A stretch of 64,000 nt of DNA from an uncultured Chloroflexota bacterium (GTDB lineage Bacteria > Chloroflexota > Chloroflexia > Chloroflexales > Chloroflexaceae), in contig CAKZKA010000142.1 in the NCBI GenBank assembly GCA_937120965.1, positions 1-64,000 of the forward strand, given 5' to 3'. Positions within the stretch are counted from its first letter, which is position 1. Each line of letters starts with the position of its first letter. The notes below the pieces were generated by a model. It ran no database searches, was not told where the DNA came from, and saw nothing but the letters and a program-made list of their open reading frames with translations. A program made the translations under genes and the position numbers. Positions 19,531 through 28,004 of the stretch are shown one piece after another.

Positions 19531-20180
19531 TACTTCTTGCGGCAGATCGCCACCCCGTCGCGCAGCGGAATGATCACCGATTCGAGTTGCGGATGACGCA
19601 TCAACTGCTGGTTGAACTGCTGGATGCCACGCACCAGGGGCGGCGCGTCCTCCTCGAGCACCTGGGCACTGCACAGCACATTATCGGCGATCAACACCCC
19701 ACCGGGGCGCAGGCGCTGCACGCACAACTCCAGCGCCAGGGGCGCCTGCGCCTCATTGGCGGCGCTGCGCAGAATATCCAGAAACACCAGGTCAAAGTCC
19801 GCGTCGAGCGTGGGGATAATCTCGGGCCATTCGCCCTGCAGAATCGTAATCCGGTCCTGTAGCCCGGCCTCGGCGATGACCTGCTTCGCCAGGGCCACCC
19901 GATCGGCGTGGCGCTCGACCGCCGTCAGGTGGCCGCCAGTCTGCTCCAGCGCCCGCATCAGATGAATAGCGGCGTAGCCGGTGGTAATGCCCACTTCCAG
20001 CACCTTTCGCGCGCCGAGGATCAGGGCCTGCAGGTAGAGGAACTGGCCCTGTACCGGCCCGACCAGCGACAGGCCGTGTTGCAGGGCGCGGGCCTCCAGC
20101 TCCGCCAGCACAGGTTCACGCGGCGGCATCAGGTCGGTCAGGTAATCTTCGATTGCGGTATTGGTGATGTCGTAGCGCAC
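19530..20180 (-). CDS. SAM-dependent O-methyltransferase (family 3, CCoAOMT-like)
   Basis: The 216-residue protein has the class I methyltransferase fold. VLEVGITTGYAAIHL is motif I, LTAVERHADRVALAK follows, and DLVFLDILRSA takes the place of the metal-binding Asp loop. RLRPGGVLIADNVL completes the family 3 O-methyltransferase pattern. The acceptor is unknown. The GTG start at 20180 has GAGAAAGG seven bases upstream and begins at the family N-terminus (RYDITNTAIEDYL). An upstream 51-codon extension is not family-like. The stop codon abuts a MITE-like repeat. Confidence 0.88.
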   Translation of the reverse strand: MRYDITNTAIEDYLTDLMPPREPVLAELEARALQHGLSLVGPVQGQFLYLQALILGARKVLEVGITTGYAAIHLMRALEQTGGHLTAVERHADRVALAKQVIAEAGLQDRITILQGEWPEIIPTLDADFDLVFLDILRSAANEAQAPLALELCVQRLRPGGVLIADNVLCSAQVLEEDAPPLVRGIQQFNQQLMRHPQLESVIIPLRDGVAICRKK

Positions 20181-20462
20181 GGGAAAACCTTTCTCATGTA
20201 TGCTCCCGGTGCGGGCTTCGGCCCGCACCGCGATCGTGCTCTGGTTGCTCGAACAGATTGTATCACATCGCAGGGGCAGAATCGGGAAGGTCAGGAGGGC
20301 GCAGCCCGCCCCGCCGGGAGGAGCGAGGGGCAACCCGGTTTACCCTATTTTCACTCCCGCGTCTCTGGTCATCCCGCCGGGTTCTATGGTATAGTTCTGA
20401 AGTAATACAACGTATAACATTACGACCGGAGCGTGGCTCCCTCCGCAACTAAAGGTGCCGCC

Positions 20463-21047
20463 GTGGCTGCAACCAGGATTCTGATCGCCGAAGACAACGA
20501 CCTGGTCTCGCTCACCCTTGAGGAGCAACTCAAGGGGCTGGGCTATGACGTAATCGGCATCGCCCGTTCGGGAGCGGAAGCCGTGAGTCTGGCCGGGCGC
20601 CTGCGGCCCGACCTGATCATCATGGACATTCGCATGCCCGAGATGGAGGGCACCGAAGCCGCCAGCCGCATCCGCGAGATCTATCCCGTTCCGATCATCA
20701 TGCTGACGGCGTATGCCGATAAAGAGACGATCAAGAAGGCGGAGGCCGCTGGCGCGCTGGCGTATCTGGTGAAACCGGTCAACGAGAACGAGTTGCCTCC
20801 GGCGATCAACATTGCCCTGGCGCGCTTCCGCGAAATCCAGGCCCTGCGCCATCAGGTCAGCGAGTTGGAGGAGTCGCTGGAGGCGCGCAAGGTAATCGAG
20901 CGCGCGAAGGGCATTCTGATGCAGCGCCTGGGCCTCAACGAACGCGACGCCTACGAGCGCCTGCGCCAGCGCGCCCGCGACAAGCGCGCCAAGATGAAGG
21001 ACATTGCCCAGGCCATTATCGAGGCCGAAGAACTGCTCGGCCAGTAA
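20463..21047 (+). CDS. Response regulator with ANTAR RNA-binding output domain
   Basis: The 194-residue protein has a receiver domain (RILIAEDNDLVSLTL, phospho-Asp in LIIMDIRMPEMEG, AYLVKPVNE) and a C-terminal ANTAR domain starting near EARKVIERAKGILMQRLGL. ANTAR proteins such as NasT and AmiR bind paired hexaloop hairpins in nascent RNA and prevent termination. The GTG at 20463 has AAAGGTG upstream; GTG 20433 is the alternative. It lies immediately before the attenuated aroH-aroF operon on the same strand. No partner kinase is adjacent. Confidence 0.92.
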   Translation: MAATRILIAEDNDLVSLTLEEQLKGLGYDVIGIARSGAEAVSLAGRLRPDLIIMDIRMPEMEGTEAASRIREIYPVPIIMLTAYADKETIKKAEAAGALAYLVKPVNENELPPAINIALARFREIQALRHQVSELEESLEARKVIERAKGILMQRLGLNERDAYERLRQRARDKRAKMKDIAQAIIEAEELLGQ

Positions 21048-21050
21048 TAC

Positions 21051-21079
21051 TTGACGAAACGCGGCGAGCGTGCTATAGT
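21051..21079 (+). promoter_or_regulatory. Promoter of the aroH-aroF operon
   Basis: TTGACG (21051-21056) and TATAGT (21074-21079) are separated by 17 bp. The element begins just after the stop codon of the ANTAR regulator. Transcription would start near 21086, about 30 nt before the leader peptide. Confidence 0.8.
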
Positions 21080-21114
21080 CGCCGCAGCGAAGGGTAATAA
21101 AAGGGCATCGCCGT

Positions 21115-21198
21115 ATGGCGCGTTACAGCCACAGCTTTTACCGCTACTTTTATTACTTTACCAGCCCACATACGGCCTGGTCGCTTCGCACTGTCTAG
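21115..21198 (+). CDS. Aromatic leader peptide of the aroH-aroF attenuator
   Basis: A 27-codon frame begins at ATG 21115, with AAAAGGG upstream, and stops at TAG 21196-21198. It encodes five Tyr, three Phe and one Trp. Six of these eight Tyr/Phe codons form a run at codons 8-15 (FYRYFYYF). It is followed by a perfect terminator hairpin and then the chorismate mutase and DAHP synthase genes. GCTTCGC at 21183-21189 inside the frame can pair with GTGAAGC at 21237-21243, the 5' arm of the terminator. A ribosome stalled on Tyr/Phe codons would favour that antiterminator. The function is inferred from this architecture and from the phe/trp leader paradigm. Confidence 0.8.
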   Translation: MARYSHSFYRYFYYFTSPHTAWSLRTV

Positions 21199-21230
21199 AC
21201 CTACCACCGGTTGCATAGACAACTCGTACA

Positions 21231-21270
21231 GAGGGCGTGAAGCACCAGGCTTCACGCCCTCTCTGTTTGT
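21231..21270 (+). terminator. Attenuator terminator upstream of aroH
   Basis: GAGGGCGTGAAGC (21231-21243) and GCTTCACGCCCTC (21249-21261) form a perfect 13-bp stem with a 5-base loop. TCTGTTTGT follows. It lies between the leader peptide and the aroH ribosome site, the position of a transcription attenuator. Confidence 0.88.
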
Positions 21271-21293
21271 GCGCCACAGCAGGGAGGCCAACC

Positions 21294-21701
21294 ATGACCG
21301 TTCGGTGTCGCGGTGTCCGTGGAGCAACCACGTGCGAGGCCAACACCCGCGAGGCCATCCTCGCGGCGACCCGCGAGTTGCTCGAGTTGCTCATCGAGCA
21401 GAACGGGATTCACGTTGACGACGTCGCCAGCGCCATCTTCACCACCACCCCCGATCTGAATGCGGAGTTTCCCGCCGTGGCCGCCCGCGCCATCGGCTGG
21501 ACGGACACAGCCCTGCTCTGCGGCCACGAGATGGATGTGCCCGGCAGCCTGCGCGGCTGTATTCGCGTGCTCATCCACTGGAACACCGAGCGTCGCGCCG
21601 ACGAGATCGTGCACGTCTACATCAAGGGCGCCCAGAACCTGCGCCCCGACCGGTCCGCCGCTCAGGCAGCCTTTGAGCCTGCCGCCGGCAGCCGGACGTG
21701 A
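21294..21701 (+). CDS. aroH: Chorismate mutase, AroH type
   Basis: The 135-residue protein is a full-length trimeric AroH-class chorismate mutase. [17 protein letters not shown] supplies the first active-site Arg, [19 protein letters not shown] holds the active-site Cys/Glu and Arg, and [13 protein letters not shown] is the C-terminal conserved stretch. It converts chorismate to prephenate for Phe and Tyr. ATG 21294 follows GGGAGG at good spacing and is the family start. It is the first structural gene after the attenuator and is probably co-transcribed with aroF 197 bp downstream. A GGGAGGGC-type repeat lies between them. Confidence 0.95.
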   Translation: MTVRCRGVRGATTCEANTREAILAATRELLELLIEQNGIHVDDVASAIFTTTPDLNAEFPAVAARAIGWTDTALLCGHEMDVPGSLRGCIRVLIHWNTERRADEIVHVYIKGAQNLRPDRSAAQAAFEPAAGSRT

Positions 21702-21898
21702 ACGTAGCCCGCCTGCGGGAGGGTCTGAGAGGGCGCAGCTCTCCCAGGAAACAGCCCGCCGCGCATGTGTGGTTGTGCGCGCCGGCTGTGACGCATATAC
21801 GCGATGTGCAGTTCCAACAGGCATGCAGTGGGTTCTGCCGGGAGGGCCAACCCTGCCGGTGACCCGCTCCGCCGCAGTCCAAAGAGGGGAGGTATGCG

Positions 21899-23014
21899 AT
21901 GAGCCCCCAACCCACTACCGCCCGGACCGTACTCCGGCCAGTGTCGCCGCCGGTACTCGACCAACGCTTCGTTGTCGCAGGAGAAGGAGTTGAGGCCATG
22001 ATCGTCGTTATGCAAACCGGTTCGAATGACGCGCAGATCCAGGCGGTGATCGAGCGTCTGGAGGAACATCACTTACGCGGCCATCTGGTGCGTGGCGCCG
22101 AGCGCACGGTGATCGGCGTGGTAGGGGCCGCCATCCCGCCTACCCTGCGCGAGGAACTCGAACATTTCGCCGGGGTCAAAGAGACCGTGCGCATTACCCA
22201 GCCCTACAAGCTTGTCTCGCGCGAACTGCGCCCCACCGACACCGTGGTGGATGTGCGCGGCGTCGCCGTGGGGGGCCACCGCTGCGTGGTCATCGCCGGA
22301 CCCTGTTCGGTAGAAAGCGAGGAGCAGATCATGGCCACCGCCCGGGTCGTGCGCGAGGCCGGCGCGAGCATGCTCCGCGGCGGCGCCTTCAAGCCCCGCT
22401 CCTCGCCCTATACCTTCCGTGGCCTGGGTGAACCGGGTCTGCGCTTCCTGGCTCAGGCTCGCGAGGAGACCGGCCTGCCGATCGTCACCGAGGTGATGAC
22501 GCCCAACGACGTAGACCTGGTAGCCCGCTACGCCGACGTGTTGCAGATCGGCGCCCGCAATATGCAGAACTACCAACTGCTCGAAGAGGTTGGCCGCACC
22601 GGTATGCCCGTGCTGCTCAAACGCGGCCTCTCGGCCACGATCGAAGAATGGCTGCTCTCGGCTGAATATGTGGTGGCCCAGGGCAACCCCAATGTCATCC
22701 TCTGTGAACGCGGCATTCGCACCTTCGAAACCGCGACCCGTAATACCCTCGACCTCAACGCTGTGGCTCTGGCCAAGCGCCGCACCCACCTGCCCGTGAT
22801 CGTCGATCCCAGCCACGGCACCGGCAAGTGGTACCTGGCGCCCCCGCTGGCCCTGGCCGGCATCGCTGCGGGAGCCGACGGCATCATTATCGAGGTGCAT
22901 CCTGACCCCGATCGGGCTAAATCCGATGGGGGCCAGTCGTTGAACCCGGAGAACTTCGCCTCCCTGATGCCGAAACTGGCCGCCGTCGCGGCTGCTGTGG
23001 GCCGGAGTCTTTGA
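21899..23014 (+). CDS. aroF: 3-deoxy-7-phosphoheptulonate (DAHP) synthase, type I-beta
   Basis: The protein has 371 residues. An N-terminal ferredoxin-like regulatory domain ([19 protein letters not shown] onward) precedes the KDO8P/DAHP synthase barrel. Barrel motifs are [67 protein letters not shown] and [10 protein letters not shown]. It makes DAHP from PEP and erythrose 4-phosphate, the first shikimate step. ATG 21899 has GGGGAGG upstream; ATG 21998 gives the usual family start and is also preceded by a purine-rich site, so the 33-residue extension is uncertain. The pairing with aroH implies joint control by aromatic amino acids. Confidence 0.93.
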   Translation: MSPQPTTARTVLRPVSPPVLDQRFVVAGEGVEAMIVVMQTGSNDAQIQAVIERLEEHHLRGHLVRGAERTVIGVVGAAIPPTLREELEHFAGVKETVRITQPYKLVSRELRPTDTVVDVRGVAVGGHRCVVIAGPCSVESEEQIMATARVVREAGASMLRGGAFKPRSSPYTFRGLGEPGLRFLAQAREETGLPIVTEVMTPNDVDLVARYADVLQIGARNMQNYQLLEEVGRTGMPVLLKRGLSATIEEWLLSAEYVVAQGNPNVILCERGIRTFETATRNTLDLNAVALAKRRTHLPVIVDPSHGTGKWYLAPPLALAGIAAGADGIIIEVHPDPDRAKSDGGQSLNPENFASLMPKLAAVAAAVGRSL

Positions 23015-23118
23015 TCCGCGCGGGTCACGAGGGCGCGCGCGCAGCGCCTGCATGCAGGGAGGCTTCACGGATAGCGTCCTGGCGCGCCGCCTTCGGCGGT
23101 GGGGTGTGGGGCAGCTTC

Positions 23119-23312
23119 AGGGGCGGACAGAACGTATGGGCGCCGACGGGCGCTATGGCGTTGGGAGGCGCTGGTTGGCTCCCGCCCCCGGACCCGCTCC
23201 AGCTTCGCTGGAGAGCCTGCGCTGAGCCTGTCGAAGCGGGGAGACCAGAGCCACGCGCGGGGACGTTCCAGTGCGGTCCAGGCCATGTTGGCTCGGATGT
23301 TCTGTCCGCCCT
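23119..23312. repeat. GGGGCGGACAGAAC inverted-terminal-repeat element (copy A, short form)
   Basis: The element starts AGGGGCGGACAGAAC and ends with the inverted counterpart GTTCTGTCCGCCCT, 194 bp in all. It is non-coding. It lacks an internal segment of about 50 bp that is present in the copy at 27646-27890. Related copies are at 35231-35361 (partial) and 39316-39532 (opposite orientation). Confidence 0.85.
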
Positions 23313-23346
23313 TAAACCATGAGCAGCCCGGGGTTCGGGGTCTGGC

Positions 23347-23468
23347 TCAACATGTGAACATGTACATCCGGATGCGCGGGCATCTTGCCCGCATCAAGGC
23401 CGTTGCGGGCAGGACGCCCGTGCACCCGGGGTGATGCCTTACCCCACATGTGAACATGTACGTCCGGG
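23347..23468. repeat. Direct repeats of ACATGTGAACATGTAC flanking a palindromic block
   Basis: ACATGTGAACATGTAC followed by (A/G)TCCGG occurs near 23348-23368 and again near 23445-23466. Between them lies a GCGGGC-rich block related to those at 34318-34430 and 57255-57370. Each 16-mer is itself two ACATGT palindromes in tandem. The second copy ends about 10 bp before the -35 box of the next gene. The rest of 23015-23549 is repeat DNA without a supported gene. Confidence 0.6.
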
Positions 23469-23475
23469 TTTGTAA

Positions 23476-23505
23476 TTGACATTACAGACGCCCGAAGGCT
23501 ATAAT
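23476..23505 (+). promoter_or_regulatory. Promoter of the secreted PPC-domain protein
   Basis: TTGACA (23476-23481) and TATAAT (23500-23505) both match consensus exactly, with an 18-bp spacer. The coding start lies about 40 bp downstream. Confidence 0.85.
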
Positions 23506-23549
23506 ACGCGCGGTTTTGCCCTGCCTCTACCCGGGAGACGCGCATCCAG

Positions 23550-25037
23550 ATGAAGCATCGTGCCGACTTGCGCAATGTTGCCCTATCCCTGCTTACCGTT
23601 CTGGTTATTGCTTTTATCGCCCTGTACCAGCTACCCGCCGCTGCTGCGCCGCCACAGGCGCCGGCAGGCGCGCCCCTCGCTCAGGTTGCGTTTAGCTGGC
23701 TCACCACCAGCGGCACCCTCTCCATCCAACCCGGCCAGAGCGGGTTCTTCGTTTCAGATTTGCGGAATGGCGGTCCCGACGCGGATTTTGTGCTGCGCGT
23801 AGACAACCTCCCTACCGGCTGGACGGCCGACTTCTCGCCCGCGCCCAGTTTCCGGCTGGCCCAGAACCAGACCCAGCGTGTGACGGTGCGCGTCAATGTT
23901 CCTGCCAACACGCCTGTTGGCACGACCGCAAACCTCAATCTCGTCGCCCGGCGCGCCTCCGATAATGCCGAGACGACGGCGTTTATCACCGTTAATATCG
24001 TCTCGGCGCCTACCCCCACCAATACGCCTGTTGGCCCTACGCCTACCCGTGGCCCCGTGTGCCGCGATGGGTTTGAAGATGACAATAATCCTGCCAGCGC
24101 CCGCAACATTGATATCAACACGGCCCAGGAGCGCACCATATGCCCGATTGGCGATGTTGACTGGCTGGTGTTCGGGGCCGTTTCTGGCAAGGTGTACACG
24201 ATTGATATCACGCGCATGGATCCAGGGATCGATTTGACCCTGGAGCTATTTGATCCCGATCTGAACAGCATTGCGTTCAATAGTGATTTCTTCAACCGCG
24301 ACCCTGCCAATCCCAACCCTGGCGATACGCGCCCCCGCATTACTATCCGAATCCCCCAGGATGGACGCTACTTCATCCGTGTTCGCGACTCGGCCGGGCG
24401 CGGAGGGACGAACTTTTTTTACGTTATCGCACTGATCGATGAGAGTTACGGTCCCACACCCACTACGGCGGCTTCGGTCTGTCTGGATCTCTTCGAGCCG
24501 GACGGTTTGCCGGAACAGGCCCGGCTGATCACTTCCAATGAGATCCAGGAGAATCGTCGGCTGTGTCCTGAAGGTGACGCCGACTGGGTGACCTTCTTCG
24601 GTAAAACGGGTAAGCGTTACATCATCTATACCGATACGCGGCGCTACCGTGGCCGCGTCGAAGTGAACCGCGATACGCAGGCCGGCGCTGATACGGTGAT
24701 GGTGCTCACCGATCGCGATGGGGTCAGTATTCTCGATTTCAACGATGACATCCCCGGCGGTGAGAGTCTCGATTCGCAGATTGAGTTTATCCCCGAAGTC
24801 GATGGGTTCTACTTTGTGCAGGTGAAGAATACCGGGGATATCGGCAATCAGTTTATTCGCTACGATCTGGTGCTGTTGTTATGTACCCCCGGGCAGACCG
24901 ATTGCGTCCGGGCGAATGTGCCGGGTCTGCCAGTGTCGCCAATTACGCCAGGGCCGGTTGGTACGCCCGGCCGGGACTTTAGTCTGGACGCGACGCCGAC
25001 GCCGCGCCCGACCGCAGCGCCAACGCCGCGCTCTTGA
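23550..25037 (+). CDS. Secreted protein with NEW3-like and two pre-peptidase C-terminal-like domains
   Basis: The 495-residue protein has a signal peptide (about 1-33: basic start, hydrophobic helix, AAAA end). A beta-sandwich region (about 50-152) resembles NEW3/CARDB-type modules (GQSGFFVSDLRNGG, LPTGWTADFSP). A Thr/Pro linker is followed by two PPC-like domains (about 172-295 and 315-445), each starting C-x-D-x-FE and containing a GDxDW motif (PIGDVDWLVFG, PEGDADWVTFFG). The end is a Pro/Thr-rich tail. There is no protease domain, so it probably acts as a cell-surface binding or structural protein. It has its own strong promoter. The function is unknown. Confidence 0.8.
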   Translation: MKHRADLRNVALSLLTVLVIAFIALYQLPAAAAPPQAPAGAPLAQVAFSWLTTSGTLSIQPGQSGFFVSDLRNGGPDADFVLRVDNLPTGWTADFSPAPSFRLAQNQTQRVTVRVNVPANTPVGTTANLNLVARRASDNAETTAFITVNIVSAPTPTNTPVGPTPTRGPVCRDGFEDDNNPASARNIDINTAQERTICPIGDVDWLVFGAVSGKVYTIDITRMDPGIDLTLELFDPDLNSIAFNSDFFNRDPANPNPGDTRPRITIRIPQDGRYFIRVRDSAGRGGTNFFYVIALIDESYGPTPTTAASVCLDLFEPDGLPEQARLITSNEIQENRRLCPEGDADWVTFFGKTGKRYIIYTDTRRYRGRVEVNRDTQAGADTVMVLTDRDGVSILDFNDDIPGGESLDSQIEFIPEVDGFYFVQVKNTGDIGNQFIRYDLVLLLCTPGQTDCVRANVPGLPVSPITPGPVGTPGRDFSLDATPTPRPTAAPTPRS

Positions 25038-25058
25038 TCGAGGCGCTGATTCCGCCCA

Positions 25059-26213
25059 ATGGTGTTGATGCATGCCGCTGCTGCCGATGAGGCCCACGAG
25101 ATCGAGTTGCTGGTGGCCGAACTGGCCGAGCGGATCGGGCCGCGCCGGCCGACTTCGGCTGAGGAGGCCCGGGCGGCAGCGTTCGTGAATGGGCGGCTGC
25201 GCCGGGCGGGGATGGGCGTGAGCGCCTACGAGCTGCGTGTGGCGCCCCGCCCGGGCACGGTCTATGCCCTCTACGCGGGCCTGGGGATGATCGGCGTGAC
25301 GCTGGCCTTCTTCTTCCCCTGGTTGGCGCTGCTGTGGGCATCTGGCGTGCTCGCCATAGCCCTGGTTGACGCGTTTGTGGCCCCCCTGCCGCCCCTGGGC
25401 CCCCGTCGCGTCAGCCAGAACATTGTTGGTACCCGCGCTATTGCTGAGGCCGCCGGCACGCCTCCGCTTCAGCCACGCTGGCGAGTAGTACTGCTCGCCC
25501 CCCTCGACACCTCTCCGCTGCACCAGGGCCTCACCGTCCTTGCCGGCACGGGGCGTCTTGCGACGCTGGCGCGGCTGGCCGCAGCCGCGCTCCTGGCGGC
25601 CGGCGCCCTGGGCGCCGTCCTGCTCCCCGGGCCGTGGTGGCTCCTCCTTGGGTGCGCGGCGCTGCTCTTCGGCCTGATCCTGATCGGCGCCATCTGGCCC
25701 GTCAGCGCCAATCCATCTGATGGCGGGTGCGCCGCGCTGGCGACACTGGTGGCCGCTGCAACGCGCCTCGGCACGCTCAAGCGGGTCGAAGTGTGGGCCG
25801 TGGCGGTGGGGGCTGCCAGCAGTGACCCCTGGGGCGTGATCAGTCTGTTGCGGCGCTACCCCTTTGAGCCGGAGCGCACCCTGTTCATTGCCCTGGAGGC
25901 GCTCGCCGCTGACCAGCTTGTCTATGCGACGGCTGAGGGGGCGCTGCGTAGCCGGGCCGCTGATGCGCTGCTTGTGCGCCTGGCCGCCGCTGCCGATGCC
26001 GCCGATGCGCAGATCGACGCCGAGCCACGGCGCCTCACAACGGAAAGCGCCCTCGCCGCTCCACTGCGCCGCCTGGGCTACCGTACCCTCACCGTGGTGG
26101 CCCTCGACGCGCCCGGCGCTACGCCCCGGTCCTCGCCCGTCGAGGCGCGCCTGGTTGAACGCGCCACGCGCCTCGTTGCCGGGCTGGTGCACCAGATCGA
26201 AGCCGAGCCGTAA
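25059..26213 (+). CDS. M28-like membrane protein with degenerate metal site
   Basis: The 384-residue protein has an M28-aminopeptidase-like N-terminus (HEIELLVAELAERIGPRRPTS, then AAAFVNGRLRRAG). Paired membrane helices (about 70-115) and a second pair (about 165-215) interrupt the fold. The peptidase region resumes at NPSDGGCAALATLVAAATRL. The position where M28 enzymes have AHxDS reads APLDTS, and the GADDNASG loop has become NPSDGGCA; the usual Glu-Glu pair is not apparent. Loss of zinc ligands suggests no peptidase activity. It starts 21 bp after the PPC protein, so it may share that transcript. The ribosome site is weak. Confidence 0.6.
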   Translation: MVLMHAAAADEAHEIELLVAELAERIGPRRPTSAEEARAAAFVNGRLRRAGMGVSAYELRVAPRPGTVYALYAGLGMIGVTLAFFFPWLALLWASGVLAIALVDAFVAPLPPLGPRRVSQNIVGTRAIAEAAGTPPLQPRWRVVLLAPLDTSPLHQGLTVLAGTGRLATLARLAAAALLAAGALGAVLLPGPWWLLLGCAALLFGLILIGAIWPVSANPSDGGCAALATLVAAATRLGTLKRVEVWAVAVGAASSDPWGVISLLRRYPFEPERTLFIALEALAADQLVYATAEGALRSRAADALLVRLAAAADAADAQIDAEPRRLTTESALAAPLRRLGYRTLTVVALDAPGATPRSSPVEARLVERATRLVAGLVHQIEAEP

Positions 26214-26477
26214 ACGTCACTTGCGGAACTTCTCGCTACGTGGTAGGATCGGGCGTCTCTGACTGCCCGTGGGTGAGTATGTGTTTTGAGCCAACACGGT
26301 TTCGATGGGAGCCTTGCTCTCATGAGTTGAGCTATGCGGCGGGCCGCAGATGCTCACAGGCGGGCACCCACCTGCGCTCCGCAGGTTCGAAACAGGCTCA
26401 CTCACGGCATGTCGGGGACGATTACAGCGCCGAAGGGTAGGATGCTTCGGCGTACCGCCCCCCACGCCTCCAGCGCT
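26214..26477. other. Intergenic region with possible structured RNA
   Basis: The 264-bp gap before holA is free of the common palindromes. It contains self-complementary segments, for example GTGGGT near 26270 with ACCCAC near 26368, and CTGCG/CGCAG near 26372-26386. It also contains a T-loop-like string GGTTCGAAAC. No known RNA family could be assigned and no promoter stands out. Confidence 0.3.
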
Positions 26478-27425
26478 ATGCTCTACCTCCTCTATGGCCC
26501 CGATGAGTTCAGCCGGAGCGAAGCCCTGGCGCAGATGCGCGCCGCGCTGCCCCCCGATGTCGCCGAGATGAACAGCGTTCGCCTCGATGGGCGCCGGCTC
26601 AAGCTCGAGACCCTGGCCCTCGCCTGTGAGGCCCTGCCCTTTCTGGCCGAGCGGCGGCTGGTGATCGTTGCCGATGCGCTCAAGCATAGCCGGGCGGGCA
26701 AGGAACGCGAGGAGTTGCGGGCATACCTCGAACAGGTCCCTGCCTGGTGCGATCTGGTCTTCGTTGAGAGCGAGGAAGTGGATCGGCGCAGTATTCTCTT
26801 CACCTACCTGAAGAAAGCGGGGGAGGTGCGCGAGTTTCCGCTGCCCGAGGGTCCAGCTTTGCTACGCTGGCTGGCGGAGCGAGCCAGGGCCCAGCAGGCC
26901 CGCCTGGCGCCTGACGCCGCCGCCAGGCTGGTGGAGCTGGTGGGCAACGATACCCGCGCTCTGGCGACGGAGATCGAGAAACTGGCCACCTATGCGGGCC
27001 GGGGCGGGACGATCGATCAGGCGGCGGTGCAACTGCTGGTCGAGGATCAGCAGGAGCAGAACCTGTTCGCCTTCATTGACGCGTTGAGTGCGCGCCGACC
27101 TGGCCCGGCGTTGCAAGGGGCGCGCGCCTTGCTCGAAGATGGCCAGGCGGCAACCTATGTGCTCTTTATGCTCGCCCGGCAGATCCGTATTCTCCTGGGC
27201 GTCCAGGCTCTGGTGGCCAGGCGCCTCCGCCCCGATGCCATTGCTGCCGAGTTGAACCTGAAACCCTTCGTTGCCCGCAAGGCGATTGACCAGGTGCGCG
27301 GTTTTGGCCCCGGCGAGCTGGAACACTTGCACGACCGGTTGCTGGAACTCGATGTGGCTACCAAAACCGGGCGCATCCAGGCCGAGGTGGCCCTTGAACT
27401 GTTCGTCGCCGAAGCGTGCCGATAG
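26478..27425 (+). CDS. holA: DNA polymerase III delta subunit
   Basis: The 315-residue clamp-loader subunit begins MLYLLYGPDEFSRSEAL, the conserved delta N-terminus with its degenerate ATP-binding loop. RRLVIVADALKHSR and CDLVFVESEEVDRRS follow. LAERARAQQARL then DAAARLVELVGNDTRALATEIEKLATYAG is the conserved domain II-III segment. It opens the sliding clamp within the replicase. ATG 26478 was chosen on family alignment although its ribosome site is weak; upstream in-frame starts give a Pro/Arg/Ala-rich extension. The gene runs alone into a repeat cluster. Confidence 0.93.
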   Translation: MLYLLYGPDEFSRSEALAQMRAALPPDVAEMNSVRLDGRRLKLETLALACEALPFLAERRLVIVADALKHSRAGKEREELRAYLEQVPAWCDLVFVESEEVDRRSILFTYLKKAGEVREFPLPEGPALLRWLAERARAQQARLAPDAAARLVELVGNDTRALATEIEKLATYAGRGGTIDQAAVQLLVEDQQEQNLFAFIDALSARRPGPALQGARALLEDGQAATYVLFMLARQIRILLGVQALVARRLRPDAIAAELNLKPFVARKAIDQVRGFGPGELEHLHDRLLELDVATKTGRIQAEVALELFVAEACR

Positions 27426-27600
27426 GCTGGGGGACGGGGAAACCGGGTTTCCCCACCTGCGGTGAGCCTGTCGAACCGCACCCACGCCTATGGGGGCGCC
27501 GGGCAATCCCACCACCGGTTGGAGGAAGGGTAAACCGGGTTTCCCTGAGCCCCTCCCTGAGGGGCAGGGCTTGCAGGGATAGAGTTTTTTACGGAGCGCA
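27426..27600. repeat. Cluster of GGGGAAACCGGGTTTCCCC palindromes
   Basis: Two near-perfect copies of the palindrome lie at about 27436-27455 and 27527-27545. Each is followed by a GAGCCTGTCGAACCGC or CCCTCCCTGAGG type tail. Neither strand carries a supported gene. The gap 27426-28004 also holds the longer element at 27646-27890. Confidence 0.75.
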
Positions 27601-27645
27601 TCAGGAAGCCATGGCTGCAGCAAGCCCTCACCCCCGCGGAAGTTC

Positions 27646-27890
27646 AGGGGCGGACAGAACGTATGAGCGCCGACGGGCGGTATGGCGTTGGGATGCGCTG
27701 GTTGGTTCCCGCCCCCGGCGCCCTTCGACAGGCTCAGGCTTCGCCCTGAGGCTCAGCCCGAAGGGGCGGGCCTCTCCAGCTTCGCTGGAGAGCCTGCGCT
27801 GAGCCTGTCGAAGCGGGGAGACCAGAGCTATGCGCGAGGGCGTTCCAATGCGGTATAAGCCACGTTAGCCCGGATGTTCTGTCCGCCCCT
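27646..27890. repeat. GGGGCGGACAGAAC inverted-terminal-repeat element (copy B, full form)
   Basis: This is the most complete copy. AGGGGCGGACAGAAC at 27646-27660 is perfectly inverted as GTTCTGTCCGCCCCT at 27876-27890. The 245-bp body contains a hairpin of CTTCGACAGGCTCAGG type arms and a CTCCAGCTTCGCTGGAG palindrome. It encodes nothing and resembles a MITE. Confidence 0.88.
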
Positions 27891-28004
27891 AAACCCGCGG
27901 GCGAGGGGGGCCGGGAGGGTGAGGAGAAGACGCCGTGGCCCAAAAACATCTACCCGTGAAAGGATTTCCCCGCTCAATGTGGAGGCGCAATGCCCGATCG
28001 ACGG

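Noticed and set aside
26380-26400. tRNA- or tmRNA-like T loop GGTTCGAAAC
   Set aside because: No acceptor stem, no CCA and no paired arms of tRNA size are present around it.
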